Part shown: one piece after another, positions 30,205 to 39,486 of the stretch
How the letters are laid out: each line of letters starts with the position of its first letter
Position numbering within the stretch: the first letter of the stretch is position 1
Assembly (NCBI RefSeq): GCF_014489115.1
Contig: NZ_JACTAH010000001.1
Location: forward strand, 1,488,001-1,552,000
Length of the DNA stretch: 64,000 bases
From: Thauera sedimentorum
GTDB lineage: Bacteria > Pseudomonadota > Gammaproteobacteria > Burkholderiales > Rhodocyclaceae
Direction: 5' to 3'
Made by a program: the position numbers and the translations under genes
The notes under the pieces: generated by a model
The model's database searches: none
Told to the model about the DNA's origin: nothing
The model's input: the letters and a program-made list of their open reading frames with translations, nothing else

Positions 30205-30677
30205 GGCAACAACACCGCGTCGAAGCGCACCGAGCGATCTTCTTTCGCCAGCGTCATACGGTTCGGACGCAAACGGCTCTCCGCCTGCACGCCGGCCAGC
30301 CACTCCATCACCGCCGGGAAACTACCGCTCCCGCTAACCTGGACACCACCGGAGACGGGCTGAACATCTACCGTAAGGCCCCGGACCCGCGCGGCGGTCT
30401 CGACCGACAGCGCCAGCGCCGCCGGATCGACCTGAGGAAGCGCGCCCCGTTCTCGATCGAGTTGCGCCAACTCAGCGGCATCATCCTGCATCTGCAACAA
30501 CTGCGCCCTCGCTCTCGGGAGTTCCTGATCGAGCCTGGCGCGTTCGCGCAAAACCCACTCTACCGCAGTAGCCATGAGCGCCAAACCCACGACTGCCACC
30601 GCGGCAAGGACAAGCCGACGCTCACGCGCGGACATGACCGAAAACTTTGTACGCATCTGCTGCACCAGGCTGCTCAT
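30201..30677 (-). CDS. gspM: Type II secretion system protein M (GspM)
   Basis: A 158-residue protein with a short cytoplasmic start, one transmembrane helix (RRLVLAAVAVVGLALMATAVEWVL, about 20-43), a coiled coil, and a small periplasmic ferredoxin-like domain (LTVDVQPVSGGVQVSGSGSFPAVMEWLAGVQAES). GspM forms the inner-membrane platform with GspL and GspF. It overlaps gspL by four bases (ATGA). Confidence 0.9.
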   Translation of the reverse strand: MSSLVQQMRTKFSVMSARERRLVLAAVAVVGLALMATAVEWVLRERARLDQELPRARAQLLQMQDDAAELAQLDRERGALPQVDPAALALSVETAARVRGLTVDVQPVSGGVQVSGSGSFPAVMEWLAGVQAESRLRPNRMTLAKEDRSVRFDAVLLP

Positions 30678-31879
30678 CGTCCGCTTCCCCGCACAATCAG
30701 CAAGGCGCCTTCCTCATCTTGCCGCAAGTGATAGCCCATCACGCCAAGCCGGCCCTCAAGGTAAGTCGAATCGAGTTGCTGCGCGTCCATCAGCCTGAGC
30801 TTGAGCTGGCCGGCTTCATACTCGATCTTCGATACCGCTCCCTTGGCACCGCTCCCGGCGCCGTCAACGAAGGCGACGAGCAAGGTCAGCAGATCGTCCT
30901 GCCTCAACAGACCCTTTCGGGAACGCGCATCATCAAGGTGGCGGCGGATCTGCAATGGCGGAGCCACCGCGGGCGTGTTCGGTACCGCAGTCTCGAAAAG
31001 CCGATGCATGCGCTGCTCTACTGCGTCGAGCTCCTGCCTTTTCCACAGAATCTCGACGATGCTCGCGAACAAGAGCATCAGGATTGCCGCGCCGGCCACC
31101 AAGGCGGGCACACGAAGCGGGCGCAACAGCCCTCCCCGCCGGCTCGCTGGCTGGAACTCGCCGTGCAAGAGATCGACTGCAGCCGGCTGGCATAACCACC
31201 AGCAGTAAGGTGCGCCTTCGACGACCGGCAGTGCAAGACGCTGTGCCAGGGCTCCCAGGTCGACGGCCGTCGCACCAACCTGGCACCGGAGTTCCAGCTT
31301 AGCCGGCGCCTTGCCTTCACGCCGGGCCTTGTCCACCAGGTGTTCGAGCAGCGGCTCGCACACCTCCTTGTCCAACGCCACGGCCGCCACGCTGCCGGGA
31401 TGCAGGATGCAGTGAGCGCTACTGCCCACGGCAAGCGTCCAGCTGTCCGGCTCGGACCGATCGCCCTGCAGTTCGGAATACATCCGCGTCAGCGGACGGC
31501 CGCAGCCTTGTAGCGCTGTCACGACCGCGCGAAGGCGCGACCGGTCGCAGACCAGCACCGAGGCGACCGTACCGCCATCGGTTCTGGTCTGGCCGATCTC
31601 GGTCAGATGCTGATGATCGATATCCCCGGCAATGTGATCCTCGACCGCATAGCGCAACAGGCGTTGATGTTCGCGCCTTCCCCCTTCGGGTACCGCCACC
31701 TCGATCCAGGCACATTGCGGTGCCGACAGCACGGCTTCGCACACTTCTGCGGCAGGCCAGTATCTTGGGTCGGATTCACCCTGCTCGGCAACCTGCCCCT
31801 TGGCATCCAGTACCACCCACGGTGCGGATGGCTGGGCCGGCCAGTTCTCACCGATATAGACAATCAGTCGTTTACTCAT
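30674..31879 (-). CDS. gspL: Type II secretion system protein L (GspL)
   Basis: A 401-residue bitopic protein. The N-terminal cytoplasmic actin-like domain (about 1-245) contains RRREHQRLLRYAVEDHIAGDIDHQHL-type sequence that binds the GspE ATPase. A transmembrane helix follows (about 265-285, VPALVAGAAILMLLFASIVEI), then a periplasmic domain that pairs with GspM. The start at 31879 gives MSKRLIVYIGENWP and overlaps the gspK stop by four bases. A longer frame starts at a weaker codon. Confidence 0.9.
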   Translation of the reverse strand: MSKRLIVYIGENWPAQPSAPWVVLDAKGQVAEQGESDPRYWPAAEVCEAVLSAPQCAWIEVAVPEGGRREHQRLLRYAVEDHIAGDIDHQHLTEIGQTRTDGGTVASVLVCDRSRLRAVVTALQGCGRPLTRMYSELQGDRSEPDSWTLAVGSSAHCILHPGSVAAVALDKEVCEPLLEHLVDKARREGKAPAKLELRCQVGATAVDLGALAQRLALPVVEGAPYCWWLCQPAAVDLLHGEFQPASRRGGLLRPLRVPALVAGAAILMLLFASIVEILWKRQELDAVEQRMHRLFETAVPNTPAVAPPLQIRRHLDDARSRKGLLRQDDLLTLLVAFVDGAGSGAKGAVSKIEYEAGQLKLRLMDAQQLDSTYLEGRLGVMGYHLRQDEEGALLIVRGSGR

Positions 31880-32796
31880 GGGGTCCTTAGCCAAACGATC
31901 TCGGGCCACGTATCCACGCGCTCCAACAATGCCTCAACCTTTATCATCGCCCTGCCGTACCGCGCTCGACCGGTCACAAGGAAATGGGTACTCCGAACGT
32001 CCACACCGGACGCCGCGCTCAGACTGGCTCCTGCCGGCAGACGTCCTTGCAGATCCCCCAGGTTGCGAAACCATGCACGCTCCCGCTCCGCCACCAGCGC
32101 ACCTGCAGTCGCAAGATCCAAGCCGGTGGTCACGGCATGGAGCACTTCAGCCGACGCAGTGTTCACATTGATCCTGCTCGGCGCCCGAACTGCTACGACA
32201 ACGGGCCTCAGGCGCTCAACGATGGCGGCATCGAAACCCGGTACCGCATGCAGTTCGGCCAAGTCCAGCAGCGGTCCTCTCTCTGCGTACCCCATCCCCT
32301 GAAGGCTCGCGGTACTGGCGGACGGCGATTCTCTGACCGTTACCAGGCGCGCCAGTAGGGCACGACTCATGGCCGCCGCCCTGCCGGGCTCAATGCCCAG
32401 GGCGGCAAGCAACCGCTCAAACTGACCGGCCGCAGTGTAATCGGCCTTGCCACGAGGCGCGAGGTTGTTGAGATTAAAGCGTCCCGACCAGTCTACGATT
32501 TCACCCGAAACCTCCCCATCCTCAACGGGAATCGGGGGTACCGGCGTCGCCCACAACTCCCCGGCATGATCCACCGAGGTCCGCTTCTTGTCGTCCGCGA
32601 GTACGTTGCGCGCCCAGTCCACCGCATCGCGTGCCAGCTGGCGAGCCTGCGCCTGATCAGAAAGACCGCTACTGCCATCGATCGTACGACCAAGATCCGC
32701 GAGCAGGCTGGCTGCGATACCCGCAACCAGAAATACCGCCAGCATCGCAACGACGATCGCAGCACCACGTTGACTAGGGTGTCTAACGCAGCGCAT
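31876..32796 (-). CDS. gspK: Type II secretion minor pseudopilin GspK
   Basis: A 306-residue minor pseudopilin. The prepilin peptidase site falls after Gly11 (QRG|AAIVVAM), and there is no Glu at mature position 5 (Val instead), the known hallmark of GspK at the pseudopilus tip. The large globular domain contains GRFNLNNLAPRG (alpha-domain/metal region) and two helix-hairpin-like segments (RINVNTASAEVLHAV). It overlaps gspJ by 14 bases and gspL by four. Confidence 0.93.
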   Translation of the reverse strand: MRCVRHPSQRGAAIVVAMLAVFLVAGIAASLLADLGRTIDGSSGLSDQAQARQLARDAVDWARNVLADDKKRTSVDHAGELWATPVPPIPVEDGEVSGEIVDWSGRFNLNNLAPRGKADYTAAGQFERLLAALGIEPGRAAAMSRALLARLVTVRESPSASTASLQGMGYAERGPLLDLAELHAVPGFDAAIVERLRPVVVAVRAPSRINVNTASAEVLHAVTTGLDLATAGALVAERERAWFRNLGDLQGRLPAGASLSAASGVDVRSTHFLVTGRARYGRAMIKVEALLERVDTWPEIVWLRTP

Positions 32797-33373
32797 AGAT
32801 CCGGCTCACGGCACCGAGGCCGACAAGATTCAAGCGGAGTTCCACGCCGGCAGGCAATTCATCGATCGCAAGCCCCTCCGGGGGCCAAGCGGACACCCAG
32901 CCATCCGTGCCGAGAAAGCGCCAGCTCACCGTTTTCACGCCGGAAAGCAGGACGTCGGACTCTTCTCCCTGCTGCGCCTCCGGTGACTGAATGTCGTCCG
33001 AACGCCTGATCCACATCCACTGATCGCCTGCCAATCGAAAGGACACGCGCTGGACACCGGCATCGCCACTCAAGGTCCGGAAAGTCAATTCTGCCCCCCT
33101 CGGCCCATCAATCAGCGCGAACGCGGGGGCAGCCATCGCGCCCTCGGTCGCCGGGCGGGCGACCGCCTGAATCAGGTTCAGCTCCATGATCTGCAAGGCT
33201 CGATTGATCGCCCGCCAATGCTCCAGGTCCTGCGAAACCATTCGATTGGTATCGATCATCTGGCTGCTGCCGCGCCAGGTCAGCGTCCCGAGCACCGCAA
33301 ACACCGCCAGAGCGACCAGTAACTCGATCAGCGTAAGCCCGGCCACTCGTCGGCGTACAAAGGCGCTCTGCAT
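32783..33373 (-). CDS. gspJ: Type II secretion minor pseudopilin GspJ
   Basis: A 196-residue pseudopilin with leader ending Gly12 (VAG|LTLIELLVALAVFAVLG), Glu at mature +5, and the GspJ-type sequence RALQIMELNLIQAVARP and VSFRLAGDQWMWIRR. The ATG at 33373 overlaps the gspI stop (TGATG); a GTG one codon earlier is the alternative. With GspI and GspK it forms the tip complex that starts pseudopilus assembly. Confidence 0.92.
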   Translation of the reverse strand: MQSAFVRRRVAGLTLIELLVALAVFAVLGTLTWRGSSQMIDTNRMVSQDLEHWRAINRALQIMELNLIQAVARPATEGAMAAPAFALIDGPRGAELTFRTLSGDAGVQRVSFRLAGDQWMWIRRSDDIQSPEAQQGEESDVLLSGVKTVSWRFLGTDGWVSAWPPEGLAIDELPAGVELRLNLVGLGAVSRIYALR

Positions 33374-33738
33374 CACCGCAGCGGTCTCGCAAGAAAACCC
33401 GTCATCGTGATCAGGGGGCGCTGCTCTTGGTCGAACACCTGGACGTCCACCCGGCGGAACAGCGGGTTAGGTGTCGGCTGAACCCGCTCCCGCCATGCGA
33501 AACCCCGTCCCCCTTGCTCCGCCTGTCCTTCTCTTTGCCCAAGAGAGGGCCAGGCGCCGGTGGCGCGCAACTCCGCGAGCCGGTTCTGTGCGACCCAGCT
33601 CGCGAGCGTGCGGGTCTTCAGGGCATCCGTCGAGTTGGCCACACTACCCGCCGCGCGCAGGGACGACGTCATGGCCACGGCGAGAATTGCCAAGGCGACG
33701 ACGCATTCAAGCAGTGTGAAACCCCGGTTGGTCATCAT
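33373..33738 (-). CDS. gspI: Type II secretion minor pseudopilin GspI
   Basis: A 121-residue pseudopilin with a very short leader (MMTNRG|FTLLECVVALAILAVAM; cleavage after Gly6, Glu at +5) and the GspI signature ALKTRTLASWVAQNRLAELRATGAWP. It overlaps gspH by four bases (ATGA) and gspJ by one. Confidence 0.93.
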   Translation of the reverse strand: MMTNRGFTLLECVVALAILAVAMTSSLRAAGSVANSTDALKTRTLASWVAQNRLAELRATGAWPSLGQREGQAEQGGRGFAWRERVQPTPNPLFRRVDVQVFDQEQRPLITMTGFLARPLR

Positions 33739-34256
33739 CGCGCAAGCCGCTCGATTTCCTGCAGCACTACCGCGCCGGTGACTTGGCCGAGCAGACGCAC
33801 GGCGCCGTCGGGTGTATCGACGACCAGTTCAAAGCGCGGTGAGAAACTGCCGAACTTGATTCGCCCCGCCTCGGCAGACGGCTGCACGAGCGCGCCCCAG
33901 CGCACGGCGGGCGGCAACTCCCGCTCCACGAAGAGCGGCGCCTCATGAAACGGCACCCAGCGACCATCCGTGTCCAGCATATTGAATCGATAGCCGTCCG
34001 GAAGGATCTCAAACTCGATACTCTGGCCCAGCGTTCGGGCACGTTCTGCGGTCGCCTCCAAAACCATCTGCAGCCGCCGTACCGCCAGATCGGTGTCGCG
34101 ACGATGGATTGCATCAAGGCCAAGACTGGCGCCGGACACGGCAACGCCCAGAATCAGCAGCACCACCAGCACTTCGATGAGCGTAAAGCCCTTTGGCGCT
34201 GCCTGCCTTCGACGGAGCGCGGCTGCGCTACAGATTCCAGGAGCCGATATCGGCAT
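33735..34256 (-). CDS. gspH: Type II secretion minor pseudopilin GspH
   Basis: A pseudopilin of about 173 residues. Cleavage is predicted after Gly23 (PKG|FTLIEVLVVLLILGVAVSG, Glu at +5). The rest has GspH features: RRLQMVLEATAERARTLGQSIEFEILPDGYRFNMLDTDGRWVPF. No start codon lies after the gspG stop. The best ATG, at 34256, is inside the end of gspG (29-base overlap) and makes a 23-residue leader. Another ATG at 34283 is possible. Confidence 0.88.
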   Translation of the reverse strand: MPISAPGICSAAALRRRQAAPKGFTLIEVLVVLLILGVAVSGASLGLDAIHRRDTDLAVRRLQMVLEATAERARTLGQSIEFEILPDGYRFNMLDTDGRWVPFHEAPLFVERELPPAVRWGALVQPSAEAGRIKFGSFSPRFELVVDTPDGAVRLLGQVTGAVVLQEIERLAR

Positions 34257-34662
34257 CGAAACTCTCGCCCCCTGACTTGCCATCGGCGCCAAAACTCATC
34301 ACGTCCACTTCGCCTTGCAGACCCGGGTTGAGATACTGGTACGGCTTGCCCCAAGGATCCAAAGGCAGGCGCTCCAGATAGCGCTTCCAGTTCTCAGGCG
34401 TTGGGTTCCCGGCCGGACGCTCCAGCAAGGCCGACAGCCCCTGTGCGTTGCTCGGGTAATGTCGGTTATCGAGCTTGTATAGCTTCAGGGCCTGCATGAT
34501 GGTCGCGATATCCTGCTTCGCAGCGACTACTCGCGCTTCGTCCGGTCGGCTCATGATGCGTGGCACCACGAGCGCAGCCAGGACACCGAGGATGACGATC
34601 ACGACCATCACCTCGATCAAGGTGAAGCCGCGCTGACGTTGTACGGCAGACAAAGCAATCAT
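34228..34662 (-). CDS. gspG: Type II secretion major pseudopilin GspG
   Basis: A 144-residue major pseudopilin. The leader ends at Gly12 (RQRG|FTLIEVMVVIVILGVLAALVVPRIM, Glu at +5). The GspG signature YKLDNRHYPSNAQGLSALLERP and PLDPWGKPYQYLNPG is intact, with the C-terminal FGADGKSGGE calcium-binding region. It polymerises into the pseudopilus that pushes substrates through GspD. Confidence 0.96.
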   Translation of the reverse strand: MIALSAVQRQRGFTLIEVMVVIVILGVLAALVVPRIMSRPDEARVVAAKQDIATIMQALKLYKLDNRHYPSNAQGLSALLERPAGNPTPENWKRYLERLPLDPWGKPYQYLNPGLQGEVDVMSFGADGKSGGESFDADIGSWNL

Positions 34663-34667
34663 TTCAA

Positions 34668-35870
34668 CTACCTGAGCATAGTGTTGATTTCGACAATCGG
34701 CTGCATCACCGCAAGCACGATGAGTAGCACCACGCCACCCATGACCAGCAACAGTACCGGCTCCAGAAGACTGGTCAGCACTGCGACACGGTTCTCCAGT
34801 TCCTGCTGCTGCAACCGGGCGGCGCGTTCCAGCAGTTCATCCAGGCGCCCGGTGGCCTCGCCGCTTGCGATCATGTGGATCAGCAGCGGTGGAAAAACCT
34901 GCACCGATGCCAACGCCTTCGACAAGGACTGGCCTTCGCGTACGCGCTCGGTGGCATCGCGAATCGCATCCTGAACGGGCAAGCGCTCGGTCACCTCACG
35001 CCCCGCTTCCAGGGCGGCCAGCAAAGGCACCCCACTACCCGCGAGGATCGATAACGTGCTGGCAAAGCGTGTGGCATCGAGCACCCGCAAATGGCGGCCG
35101 ATCAGCGGCAAGCGCAGAAGGAGTGCATGCCAGCCGCGCCTCACTGCCTTGTCTCGCAGCAACATGGCGAACCCCAGCCCACTTCCGGCGAGCACTATCA
35201 ATACGGCCCAGCCCCAATCACGCAAGAAACTGGAGAAATGGATCATCAGTCGCGTCAGAAGCGGAAGCTCCTGCCGCCCTTGCTGGAAGACCGTGACGAC
35301 CTGCGGAACCACGTAAGTCATCAACCCAACGACCACCAGCAATGCCACGCACGCAACGATGGCCGGATACAAGAACGCATGCTGTGTCTTCTGTCGAAGC
35401 GCAAGACGACGTTCCAGGTAACCCGCAAGCTGCTCCATCACAAGTGCCAGTTGTCCGGATTTTTCGCCCGCGGCAACAGACGCCCGGTAGATGGCGGGAA
35501 ACGCAATCGGGAAACGGTCCAGCGCTGCTCGTAACGAATGACCTGCCAGGATTTCCGAACGCACGCCGGACAGCAACTGCCGTGTCGACTCGTGCTCAGC
35601 CTGCTCGATCAGTGCCACCAACGCCTGCTCAACGGTCATTCCCGCAGCCAGGAGCGTAGCCCACTGACGTGACAGCAGTACGAGTTCCATCTCCTTGAGG
35701 CGCTGACGGGCCGACGAAGCACTCGTCACGCCCCCCATGCTCGCCACCTCGAGCGGGAAGAGCTTGCGCTCGCGCAGCAAGGCCCTTGCTCCGCGCGAGG
35801 AATCGGCCTCGATCACCCCGGCAGTTTCACGCCCTTCGGCGTCCAGCGCCCGATAACGAAAAGCCGCCAT
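34668..35870 (-). CDS. gspF: Type II secretion inner-membrane protein GspF
   Basis: A 400-residue platform protein starting MAAFRYRALDAEGRETAGVIEADS, the standard GspF N-terminus, which fixed the start at 35870 over a longer frame inside gspE. Two homologous cytoplasmic domains alternate with three membrane helices (about 172-192, 222-242, 370-395). It binds GspE and GspL. gspG follows after five bases. Confidence 0.95.
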   Translation of the reverse strand: MAAFRYRALDAEGRETAGVIEADSSRGARALLRERKLFPLEVASMGGVTSASSARQRLKEMELVLLSRQWATLLAAGMTVEQALVALIEQAEHESTRQLLSGVRSEILAGHSLRAALDRFPIAFPAIYRASVAAGEKSGQLALVMEQLAGYLERRLALRQKTQHAFLYPAIVACVALLVVVGLMTYVVPQVVTVFQQGRQELPLLTRLMIHFSSFLRDWGWAVLIVLAGSGLGFAMLLRDKAVRRGWHALLLRLPLIGRHLRVLDATRFASTLSILAGSGVPLLAALEAGREVTERLPVQDAIRDATERVREGQSLSKALASVQVFPPLLIHMIASGEATGRLDELLERAARLQQQELENRVAVLTSLLEPVLLLVMGGVVLLIVLAVMQPIVEINTMLR

Positions 35871-35874
35871 GGGA

Positions 35875-37344
35875 TCAGTCGCGGGTGACCCGTAGCAGTT
35901 CTTCAAGCGAACTGCGTCCGTCCCGGATATACCTCACACCGTCCTCACGCAAGCTCGGCGCACCGCTGCGTCTGGCATGCGCGCGCAAGGTGCTTTCGTC
36001 CGCACCGTCATGAATATGCTTCACCAGCGTTTCGTCGGGGATCATCAGCTCGTAAATTCCACTTCGCCCGTGGTATCCCGTTCCGCTGCATACGGGACAG
36101 CCCACCGGGGCCCACAGTCGCTGGATACCGGGATCTTCCAGACATTCACGTTCGGCCTGCGTAACCGGGCGATCGACGCGGCACTCCACGCAGAGACAGC
36201 GCACCAGACGCTGAGCCAACACCCCGCGCAGAGTGGAGGCCAGCAAGAACGGTTCGACCCCCATGTCAACCAACCGGGTGACGGCCGATGCTGCATCGTT
36301 GGTATGCAGTGTCGCCAGCACCAGGTGTCCCGTCAGGCTCGCCTGTACCGCAATCTGGGCTGTCTCCAGATCACGGATCTCACCGATCATGATCACGTCA
36401 GGATCCTGACGCAGGATGGAGCGGAGCGTCTTGGCAAAGCTCAGCCCGATCTGCGAGTTGACCTGAATCTGACCGACACCGGGGAGATCGTACTCCACCG
36501 GATCTTCAACGGTAACGATGTTGAGATGGGCGACGTCCATGCCCTTGAGCGCAGCGTAAAGGGTCGTACTCTTGCCGGAACCGGTAGGCCCGGTCACCAG
36601 CAGGATGCCGTGAGGTTGACGCAGCAACTCCGCAAATCGCGCCTGCGTTTCGCCTGACATCCCGATCGCATTCAACCCGAGTACGCCGCCGGCCTTGTCG
36701 AGCAGACGCAGCACCAAGCGTTCACCGTGCGTGGTCGGCAATGTAGAGACCCGCACGTCGACCTGTCTGCCAGCTATCCTCAGGCCGATTCGGCCATCCT
36801 GCGGCAGACGCTTCTCGGCGATATCAAGATTGGCCATGATCTTGATGCGCGACACCATCGCGGCGTGGAGCCCCCGGTGCGGCTGCGCGACGTCATGAAG
36901 AATCCCGTCGCGCCGAAAACGCACCATCGAGTACCGCTCGTAGGGTTCGACATGAATGTCCGATGCACCGTCGCGAAGGGCCTGGGTGAACAAAGCGTTG
37001 ATCATGCGGATGATCGGCGCCTCGTCCTGGGTTTCCAGCAAATCGGCCACGGTCGGCAGATCGGTCATCAGCCGGGACAGATCCATATCCTGCCCTGCAT
37101 CGGCCATGACTTCGGCCGCGGTTCCTTCGCCACCACTGTAGAGTTCCGAGAGGCGGGCCTCGAACAGTTCACGCGGAGCACGCTGCAGGCGTATTGCGCA
37201 ACCCAGCTGACGCCGAACCTCCGCAATCGCCTCGGCGCCGGCGTCCTCCCTCAGCAGCAGCTCTGCGTACTCGTCACCGATGCTGGTGACCAGCACCCCA
37301 TGGCTGCGGGCGAAGGCATAGGGGAGGGAAAACGCAACGCTCAT
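35875..37344 (-). CDS. gspE: Type II secretion ATPase GspE
   Basis: A 489-residue traffic ATPase. The catalytic core has Walker A GPTGSGKST near 251-259, the Asp box VTVEDPVEYDLPGVGQIQVN, Walker B DPDVIMIGEIRDLETAQIAVQA and the His box LVLATLHTNDA. A tetra-cysteine zinc module near residues 395-430 is complete (CVEC and CPVC). The short N-terminal domain (about 1-100) binds GspL. It overlaps gspD by four bases. Confidence 0.96.
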   Translation of the reverse strand: MSVAFSLPYAFARSHGVLVTSIGDEYAELLLREDAGAEAIAEVRRQLGCAIRLQRAPRELFEARLSELYSGGEGTAAEVMADAGQDMDLSRLMTDLPTVADLLETQDEAPIIRMINALFTQALRDGASDIHVEPYERYSMVRFRRDGILHDVAQPHRGLHAAMVSRIKIMANLDIAEKRLPQDGRIGLRIAGRQVDVRVSTLPTTHGERLVLRLLDKAGGVLGLNAIGMSGETQARFAELLRQPHGILLVTGPTGSGKSTTLYAALKGMDVAHLNIVTVEDPVEYDLPGVGQIQVNSQIGLSFAKTLRSILRQDPDVIMIGEIRDLETAQIAVQASLTGHLVLATLHTNDAASAVTRLVDMGVEPFLLASTLRGVLAQRLVRCLCVECRVDRPVTQAERECLEDPGIQRLWAPVGCPVCSGTGYHGRSGIYELMIPDETLVKHIHDGADESTLRAHARRSGAPSLREDGVRYIRDGRSSLEELLRVTRD

Positions 37345-39479
37345 TCGTCGGCTCTACCCGCCAAGCGCACCAGATCGATCTCCTGAACCGGCGCGGGAGA
37401 CTGCGTCGCGGCGGGAACGGCGGGAACGGCCCCTTCACGCTCGGCCGGGGGAAGCGCCTTGAGCTTTGGCAGTTCGGGGGCGGCCGGTTCGTTCCTGAGC
37501 ATCCGCACCGGCTCGGAGATCTCACGCTGCTGTCCGATCACATAGTCGTAACGCGAGCGCGACATCTCCGCATAGTCGTCCTGATCCCGGATGATCTGGG
37601 GTCGGAGAAACACGACCAGGTTGGTCTTGGCCCGTTTTCTTGAGGTGTACTTGAACAGCTCGCCCGCGAACGGAATGTCGCCCAGCAGGGGGACTTTTTC
37701 CTCACCGGCACTCATGCTGTCCTCCATCAGCCCCCCGAGCGCGATGATCGCGCCATCATCCACCAGCACGGTGGATTTGATCGACCGCTTGTTGGTCGTC
37801 GGCCCGGCCGTCGCATCGACGGTGGGCAGCACGGACGACGCCTCCTGATAGATTTCCAGCTTGATCGCCCCACCTTCCGAGATCTGCGGGCGCACCTCCA
37901 GCGTCAGGCCCACATCGCGCCGCTCAATGGTCTGGAAAGGGTTCACCGGCGTTGTTCCACCACCGGTGTTGGTATATTGCCCGGTCACGAACGGCAGGTT
38001 GCGACCCACAACGATCTTTGCTTCCTCGTTGTCCAGGGTGACGATGTTGGGAGTGGACAGGATGTTGGTCCGGCTGTCCGTTTCGAGAAAACGCGCCAGC
38101 ACTCCGAGACTGAACACCTCTACCAACTCGCCATTGATCGGCACCTTGACCGTACCCTTGCCGAAGAGCAGGTTAAGCCCCTTTCCGACACTGGTAATGT
38201 CTCCCATCGCGCCAATGAGATTCTGCCCCGATCCACCGAAGTTGGTTCCACCGAACACCCCCGAACCGGACACTGGCAGGTTCGCGTTCTGCCACTGAAT
38301 GCCGAACTCCGCGGCACGGTCGGATGACACTTCGGCAATCAGCGCTTCGATATAGACCTGCGCCCGGCGTCGATCGAGCTTGTCGATGACATGTCGCAGG
38401 TTGCGATACACAGCATCGGGCGCAACGATGATAAGAGCATTATTTATCGGGTCAGCCTGGATCATCCCACTACCACCATCCACGCTCACCGCTTGATCTG
38501 TCGACAATCGCGAGGAAGACGAGGACGTGGACGAGACTTCGTCGGTCTGGCTTCCGAGCGGAGCCTTGGCGCTATGGGTATTGCCCACGGATGTCGCGCC
38601 ATCCTGCGACAACGCGCCGTTCAGGGTCTCCGCAACCTTGATCGCCTCGGCGTTACGGAGGTAGACGACATGGATGTTTCCGCCAGCACCCGGCTTGTCC
38701 AGCGACGCGACCAGTTGCCGCACTGCTCGCAGCCGCGCCGGATTCTCGGAGCGGACGAGCAAGCTGTTGGTTCTCGGCTCCGGCAGGACCTGCACACGCA
38801 ACGCGGCGTCTCCCGGAGCACCGTTCGCAGGCGTGTTGCCGGCGTTCAGCAACTTGCCAACGGTCGTCGCAAGGTCCACTGCAATGGCATGCTTCAACTC
38901 AATGACCGCAACATCACCCTGGGGCACATCCACCGATTCGATGATGCGCGCAATGCGGTTTATGTTTTCCGCATAGTCGGTCACCACCAGCACGTTGTTT
39001 GCTGGAAAGGCGGTCACCGTATTGTTGGGCGACACCAGCGGACGCACGACCGTCAGCATCTGGGCGGCCGATTCGTGCTGCATGGGAAAAACCTGCGTCA
39101 CGAGTCTGTCGCCACCGTCGACCGTTCGCCCCGAACTGACCGGCACGCCGTGCAGTTTCGCGTCCGCCTCGGGCACGATCTTGACGATGCCACCCCCTTC
39201 TACCGCCGCTATTCCCTGCATTCTCAGGGCAGACAGAAGGATCTGGTACGACAGGTCACGGCTCACGGGCGTGTTGGTGACGATATTGAGCGTACCTTTT
39301 ACGCGTGGATCGACCAGGAAATTGGTGCCGGTGATCCGCCCTATCGCATCGATGACGGCGTGAATGTCAGCATTGACGAAATTGAGCGATACATCCTTGT
39401 CTTCCGTTGCCATCGCGGGCAGGATCACCGCACACGCGCCGCAAAGCAGGACACGCCTCATCCACAGGTCAAGCTTCAT
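37341..39479 (-). CDS. gspD: Type II secretion outer-membrane secretin GspD
   Basis: A 712-residue secretin. A signal peptide (VLLCGACAVILPAMA) is followed by the N0 domain (DVSLNFVNADIHAVIDAIGRITGTNFLVDPRV), N1-N3 repeats, a serine-rich linker near 315-335 (SSTSSSSS) and the secretin core with VPLLGDIPFAGELF. The C-terminus holds an S-domain-like tail rich in Pro/Ala. The ATG at 39479 is chosen; a GTG six bases earlier is an alternative. Confidence 0.95.
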   Translation of the reverse strand: MKLDLWMRRVLLCGACAVILPAMATEDKDVSLNFVNADIHAVIDAIGRITGTNFLVDPRVKGTLNIVTNTPVSRDLSYQILLSALRMQGIAAVEGGGIVKIVPEADAKLHGVPVSSGRTVDGGDRLVTQVFPMQHESAAQMLTVVRPLVSPNNTVTAFPANNVLVVTDYAENINRIARIIESVDVPQGDVAVIELKHAIAVDLATTVGKLLNAGNTPANGAPGDAALRVQVLPEPRTNSLLVRSENPARLRAVRQLVASLDKPGAGGNIHVVYLRNAEAIKVAETLNGALSQDGATSVGNTHSAKAPLGSQTDEVSSTSSSSSRLSTDQAVSVDGGSGMIQADPINNALIIVAPDAVYRNLRHVIDKLDRRRAQVYIEALIAEVSSDRAAEFGIQWQNANLPVSGSGVFGGTNFGGSGQNLIGAMGDITSVGKGLNLLFGKGTVKVPINGELVEVFSLGVLARFLETDSRTNILSTPNIVTLDNEEAKIVVGRNLPFVTGQYTNTGGGTTPVNPFQTIERRDVGLTLEVRPQISEGGAIKLEIYQEASSVLPTVDATAGPTTNKRSIKSTVLVDDGAIIALGGLMEDSMSAGEEKVPLLGDIPFAGELFKYTSRKRAKTNLVVFLRPQIIRDQDDYAEMSRSRYDYVIGQQREISEPVRMLRNEPAAPELPKLKALPPAEREGAVPAVPAATQSPAPVQEIDLVRLAGRADE

Positions 39480-39486
39480 TCGCACG

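Noticed and set aside
35871..35906. Longer N-terminus of GspF
   Set aside because: It would begin inside gspE, and the family start MAAFRYRALDAEG is at 35870.
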